64,000 bases of DNA from Deltaproteobacteria bacterium (lineage in GTDB: Bacteria > Myxococcota_A > UBA9042 > PHBI01), in the NCBI GenBank assembly GCA_020632715.1, contig JACKFA010000004.1, positions 558,001 through 622,000 of the forward strand, in the 5' to 3' direction. The translations under genes and the position numbers were made by a program. Within the stretch, counting starts at the first letter, position 1. The number at the start of each line of letters is the position of its first letter. The notes beneath the pieces were generated by a model, which saw only the letters and a program-made list of their open reading frames with translations, ran no database searches and was not told the DNA's origin. Of the stretch, positions 60,109-64,000 are shown one piece after another.

Positions 60109-63100
60109 GTGCGTCAGGCCACCCTGCTGGTCGCCCTCGCGCTCGTCGGCTGCGGTAGCTCGGACGCCGAGCGCGACGCCGGTGCCGCCGACACGAGCGC
60201 CCCCGACACCGTCGTCGCCGACACCGTCGTCGCCGACACGAGCGCCGTCGACACCGTCGTCGCCGACACGATCGCCCCCGACGCCGACGCCGCGGACACC
60301 GTCGTCGCCGACACGGGGACGCCCCTCGTCGACGAGTGCGCCCTCGGACTCGACGACTGCGGCGCGAACGCCCTCTGCACGGACACCGACGACGGCTTCT
60401 CCTGCGCCTGCGCCCCGGGCTACCTCGGCGACGACGGCCGCGACTGCGTCGACGCCGACGAGTGCGCCGGCGAGGGCGGCGGCGACGACTGCGGCCCCGG
60501 CGGGCTGTGCCACAACGTCGACGGCGGCTTCACCTGCAGCTGCGGCGCGGGCTACACGACGACGCCGGAGGGCTGCGCGTGCCGGCAGGAGTCGATCTAC
60601 CGACCCACCGCCGAGGTCACGTCCATCGCCCTCGGGGACGCGATGTACATCCTCGACCGGGTCACGGCGGCCGTGTGGCGCGTCGACGCGACCGGCGCGC
60701 GACACCTCGTCGTGGACGCCACGGGCAGCACCGGCCGGTTCCGCGAGCCGAGAGGCCTCGCCGTCGGGCGGGACGGGACCGTCGTCGTCGCCGACGACGA
60801 CCTGCGGATCCTGCGGCCCGGCATCGGGCAGATCTGGGAGTCGGTACGCGACGCTCACGCCTGGGACGGCGTGAACACGGCAGGGGCGTTCCGGCGGGTC
60901 GCGATCCTGGGGGACGGCTCGCTCTACGCGGCGGACTACGTCGACGGCGTCATCCGATACGTCAGCGAGGGCGGATCCTGGAACGCCATCGACGTCGGCC
61001 CATCCACGCGCGGGCTCTTCATCTCCGAGACCGCGCTGTACACGACGCGCTCCACCGGGGAGGTGGTCCGCTACAGCGGAGAGAGCGGCTGGATCCCCAT
61101 CCTCGACGCCGCAGGCAGCCGCGGGGACGCTCAATACGTCCAGGACGTGGCGGTCGCCGCCGACGGCACCATCTACGTGTCCGCCTACCTCTTCTCCCAG
61201 GTCACGTCCCTGGACGAGACGAGCGTCATCTACGTCCTCCCCCCGGGCGGCGTCTGGCAGCCGCTGACCGACGCGGACTTCGCCGAGGTCACGTTCGACG
61301 GGATCACCGCGCTGACGGTCGCCGCCGACGGCACGGTGCTCGCGGCCGACCACGACGCTCTCTACGCGCTCCCGGTGGGCGGGCGCTGGGCGCTCCTCGT
61401 CGACGACTTCGGGATGCCCCTCGGGCCGGGCGAGGTCGTCGGGCTCGCCTGGGGCGCCGACAGCAGCCTGTGCTTCACGGACAGCCGGCTCGGTGAGATC
61501 GCGTGCCAGCGACCGGACGGCCGCTTCGCCCGCGCCTCGGACTTCGCGCTCGCCGAGGGGGCGCTCATCGGCCTCGCGGCTGGCGCCGACGGGAGCTTCT
61601 ACACGCTCGACGCGAACGGCGCCGACAGCGTGCTCTTGCACGTCGGCAGCGACGGCGCCGCGACGCCCGTGGTCGACAGCCAGGGCAGCACGGGGACGTG
61701 GGCCGCCCCCGCGGCCGTGGCGCGCGGGAGCGACGGGACGCTCTACGTCGGGGACGACGCCGACTCCTCCGCGTCCAACGTGGTGGCGCTCCCGCCCGGG
61801 GGCGTCTGGACGCCGGTCGTCGGCGCCGACGGGGCGGGTCTCTCCGATCCCGCCCGGGGTATCGCCGAGGGTCCGGACGGCACCCTCTACGCTGCCGGGC
61901 GGTACCTCTCGCGCCTCGCGCCCGGCGGGAGCTGGGAGGAGGTCGAAGACGACCAGGGTCATCGGAGGTTGTCGGGCGCGGTCGTCGTCGCCCGGGATGG
62001 GACCCTGTACATCGCCAGGAGCATCACCGACGGGGCTCTGGGGCGCGTCCACTTCGCGATCGAGCGGCTCCGGCCCGGAGGGTCGTGGGAGACCGTCGGG
62101 GACTCCCTCGGCGCGAGCGTCCTCGCCCTGTCTCCGGACGAGACGGCGCTCTACGCCGGCCACCCGACCCGTGGGATCGAGCTCCTGAGCGTCCCGGGCG
62201 ACGCGCTCGGCTGCGCGCTCCCGACGGGTGAGGCGTGCACGGCGGACGACCAATGCGTCACAGGGCGCTGCCTCGGGCTCGGGTACCTTCGAGCCACCGA
62301 GACGGGCATGGGACGCTGCGGCGAGTGCGACTATCGGGTCACACGCTGCGACGAGGGGGTCTCTCAGCGCTGCGAGCTGGATCTCCGCTGGCATTCGCTC
62401 GAGGCCTGTTCGGCCGGTTGCGTCGAGCGCGCGGGCCGGCACGGGTGCGACGACCAGGACGGGGTGCCGGTGCTCGTGGACAACTGCCCCTTCGTCGCGA
62501 ACCCGGACCAGGCCGACGCCGACCGGAACGGCGCCGGCGACGCGTGCGACGACGACGACGACGACGACGACGGGATCCCCGACCGCCACGACATCTGCCC
62601 GCTCGACGCCGAGGACGACGTCGACCACGACAGGATCTGCGGCGAGCTCGACCGGTGTCCGCACGACCCGCTCTCGGAGCGCGACGACATCTTCATAAGC
62701 GACGTCGAGCACATCACCGGGGCCGGGCGAACCCTCCACGGGATCGGGGTGGGCATCGCCGGCCTGAGCGAGCGGCTCTCGTCGAGCCGGACGAACCCGG
62801 TCCGACCTGGCTCTCAGCACCTGCACACCCCGGCGACCAACGGCGCCGCGCCCCTCATCACGATCCCCTACTCCCTCAGCGCCGTCCGTCCGGCCCTGAC
62901 CTTCTCGATGATGATCCGCGGCGGCACGCGCCCGAACCCGTGCCGCTTCTTGAGCAGCTTCGATGGCGAGGGGCTCGTCCTCGCCGACGAGCTCATCTTC
63001 GACCAGCACCAGGGGGAGCTGCGGTTCTACGTCGGGGGTGTGAAGGTGACCTCGACGGCGCCGGTCCCGCCGTCGAGCGGCTGGCAACAGGTGGGGTTCG

Positions 63101-64000
63101 TCTTCGACCGAGGGAGGGTGCGCTTCTATGTGGACGGGGCGCCCCTCGGCGCCGACCGCCGGGTCCCCGCCGTCCAGGTGCCGCCGCAGGCGCGCAAGCC
63201 TGTCCTGCTCGGCGACGCCGTCCCGGTGAACCCCAACCTCTTCCCCCACGACGCCGACATCGACGACATCGCGCTCTATGCGCGGGCGTTCGACGACGCG
63301 GAGATGCGGCGTCTCTACGAGGACGGGCTCCACGCCATCGTCGACGCGCAGCTCGACGACGACGGCGACGGGCTCGGCAAGAGGTGCGATCCGTGCCCCT
63401 TCGACCCGACGAACCCCGACCCCGACGGCGACGGGGTGTGCTCGATCGGAGCCGCGGCGTGCGACGCCGGCCAGGAGGAGGGCCTCGTGGCGATGTGGCC
63501 GTTCGATCTGTCGTCGTCGCTGCGAGACGTCGCGGGTGGCTTCGACGCCCTCGATCTGCACGGGGCGCGGCACCTCCCCGGCAGCCTCGACGTCGGCGCC
63601 GTGGACGGCTGGGCGCGGGCCGCGGGCTACGCGGGGCCGGCGCTCACGGAGAAGACGCTGGTCGTGTGGCTGCGGCTCGAGGACCTGAGCCCCGGGGGGA
63701 ACGACAAGCCGGGCGGCTCGGCGCTGACGGTCGGCGGGATCGAGGACGGCACCTACGACGGCGTGGTCTTCGCCGAGCACGCCGCGGGTTGGTGGGAGGC
63801 CGGCAGCGATGGCGGCACCCGCACGACGCCAGCCGACCCGGGCTTCCGCGAGACCGGCGTCGGCGAGCTCGTGCAGATGGCCATCGCCTACGCGCCGGAC
63901 GGGAGCGGCGGCGTCACGGTCACGCTCTGCCGGAACGGGCAGGTGATCGGGCAGTCGCTCGAGTCGCCCATCGCGACGTTCGCGCCCGGCGACGCGGAGG
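60109..64000 (+). CDS. Giant EGF/propeller/LamG surface lipoprotein, 3' end outside the window
   Basis: The GTG at 60109 follows TGGAGGA and opens a frame that runs past the window edge (1,297 codons). A lipobox (LVGC, Cys15) and a tether of VVADT repeats (20-75) come first. Two calcium-binding EGF-like domains (DECALGLDD... and DADECAGEGG..., 75-160) follow, then an NHL-type propeller to about residue 700 (GLAVGRDGTVVVADD, GLAAGADGSFYTL). A Cys-rich patch, thrombospondin-3 calcium repeats (785-870), a LamG domain (about 880-1065), more TSP3 and the start of a second LamG complete the visible part. It is probably a long surface adhesin. Confidence 0.88.
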   Translation, partial: MRQATLLVALALVGCGSSDAERDAGAADTSAPDTVVADTVVADTSAVDTVVADTIAPDADAADTVVADTGTPLVDECALGLDDCGANALCTDTDDGFSCACAPGYLGDDGRDCVDADECAGEGGGDDCGPGGLCHNVDGGFTCSCGAGYTTTPEGCACRQESIYRPTAEVTSIALGDAMYILDRVTAAVWRVDATGARHLVVDATGSTGRFREPRGLAVGRDGTVVVADDDLRILRPGIGQIWESVRDAHAWDGVNTAGAFRRVAILGDGSLYAADYVDGVIRYVSEGGSWNAIDVGPSTRGLFISETALYTTRSTGEVVRYSGESGWIPILDAAGSRGDAQYVQDVAVAADGTIYVSAYLFSQVTSLDETSVIYVLPPGGVWQPLTDADFAEVTFDGITALTVAADGTVLAADHDALYALPVGGRWALLVDDFGMPLGPGEVVGLAWGADSSLCFTDSRLGEIACQRPDGRFARASDFALAEGALIGLAAGADGSFYTLDANGADSVLLHVGSDGAATPVVDSQGSTGTWAAPAAVARGSDGTLYVGDDADSSASNVVALPPGGVWTPVVGADGAGLSDPARGIAEGPDGTLYAAGRYLSRLAPGGSWEEVEDDQGHRRLSGAVVVARDGTLYIARSITDGALGRVHFAIERLRPGGSWETVGDSLGASVLALSPDETALYAGHPTRGIELLSVPGDALGCALPTGEACTADDQCVTGRCLGLGYLRATETGMGRCGECDYRVTRCDEGVSQRCELDLRWHSLEACSAGCVERAGRHGCDDQDGVPVLVDNCPFVANPDQADADRNGAGDACDDDDDDDDGIPDRHDICPLDAEDDVDHDRICGELDRCPHDPLSERDDIFISDVEHITGAGRTLHGIGVGIAGLSERLSSSRTNPVRPGSQHLHTPATNGAAPLITIPYSLSAVRPALTFSMMIRGGTRPNPCRFLSSFDGEGLVLADELIFDQHQGELRFYVGGVKVTSTAPVPPSSGWQQVGFVFDRGRVRFYVDGAPLGADRRVPAVQVPPQARKPVLLGDAVPVNPNLFPHDADIDDIALYARAFDDAEMRRLYEDGLHAIVDAQLDDDGDGLGKRCDPCPFDPTNPDPDGDGVCSIGAAACDAGQEEGLVAMWPFDLSSSLRDVAGGFDALDLHGARHLPGSLDVGAVDGWARAAGYAGPALTEKTLVVWLRLEDLSPGGNDKPGGSALTVGGIEDGTYDGVVFAEHAAGWWEAGSDGGTRTTPADPGFRETGVGELVQMAIAYAPDGSGGVTVTLCRNGQVIGQSLESPIATFAPGDAE

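Overview
The window is very GC-rich, gene-dense chromosomal DNA from a Gram-negative bacterium, most likely a member of the Myxococcota (order-level placement not possible by eye). Evidence: four proteins end in the Cys/Gly - hydrophobic stretch - Arg-cluster tail of MYXO-CTERM sorting signals; MopE-type 'DNDCDG' metal-binding motifs; many lipoproteins with Asp/Thr-rich tethers; IgGFc-binding-type and trypsin-Cys-rich proteins; and a Gram-negative FtsE-FtsX-EnvC division operon. No tRNA, rRNA, CRISPR array, IS element or prophage gene was seen.

Layout. 1-4.7 kb: end of a secreted protein, a rhodanese-MoeB/ThiF fusion, a MYXO-CTERM protein, and a DEAD-box helicase whose N-terminal region looks frame-disrupted. 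4.7-8.1 kb (minus): a translationally coupled operon of two paralogous secreted proteins plus a P-domain/MYXO-CTERM protein. 8.2-13.8 kb (plus): a DksA-like regulator, lipoproteins, a small exported protein with an apparent CTG start, and a large trypsin-like protease. 14.2-26.7 kb (minus): a block of giant surface proteins (two propeller-repeat lipoproteins, a TIG-domain/propeller lipoprotein, an IgGFc-binding-like lipoprotein and a beta-barrel candidate). 26.9-29.8 kb (plus): ftsE-ftsX-envC. 30.1-34.3 kb (minus): jag-yidC-yidD-rnpA-rpmH. 35.1-41.9 kb (plus): dnaA-dnaN-recF-murA-proB. 41.9-50.6 kb (plus): a YkgJ-type Cys-cluster protein, a SurA/PrsA-like foldase, a LuxR-TPR regulator, gcvPB, a histidine kinase and an EEP-fold protein. 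50.9-58.9 kb (minus): LamG lipoprotein, FG-GAP/ASPIC lipoprotein, heme-copper monooxygenase, SLC13 transporter, small lipoprotein. 59.1-64 kb (plus): a MYXO-CTERM protein and the first 1,297 codons of a giant EGF/propeller/LamG lipoprotein.

The chromosome origin very probably lies here. The minus-strand rpmH operon and plus-strand dnaA-dnaN-recF diverge from a 794-bp spacer, and the 618-bp dnaA-dnaN spacer holds three copies of an unusual 15-bp palindrome, four CCAACG hexamers, imperfect DnaA boxes, an A/T-rich tract and a dense GATC cluster. A second GATC cluster lies on the other side of dnaA.

The most unexpected signals are non-coding. The three long spacers between convergent genes all contain foldback or repeat DNA. 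The best is a 158-bp element at 50701-50858 with 19-bp near-perfect terminal inverted repeats and exact central symmetry, which looks like a MITE. Other notable points are an Asp at the MurA catalytic Cys position (predicted fosfomycin insensitivity), an EEP-fold protein with altered catalytic residues, and the reversed domain order of the rhodanese-MoeB fusion. All functional calls come from motif recognition by eye; no database search was run.
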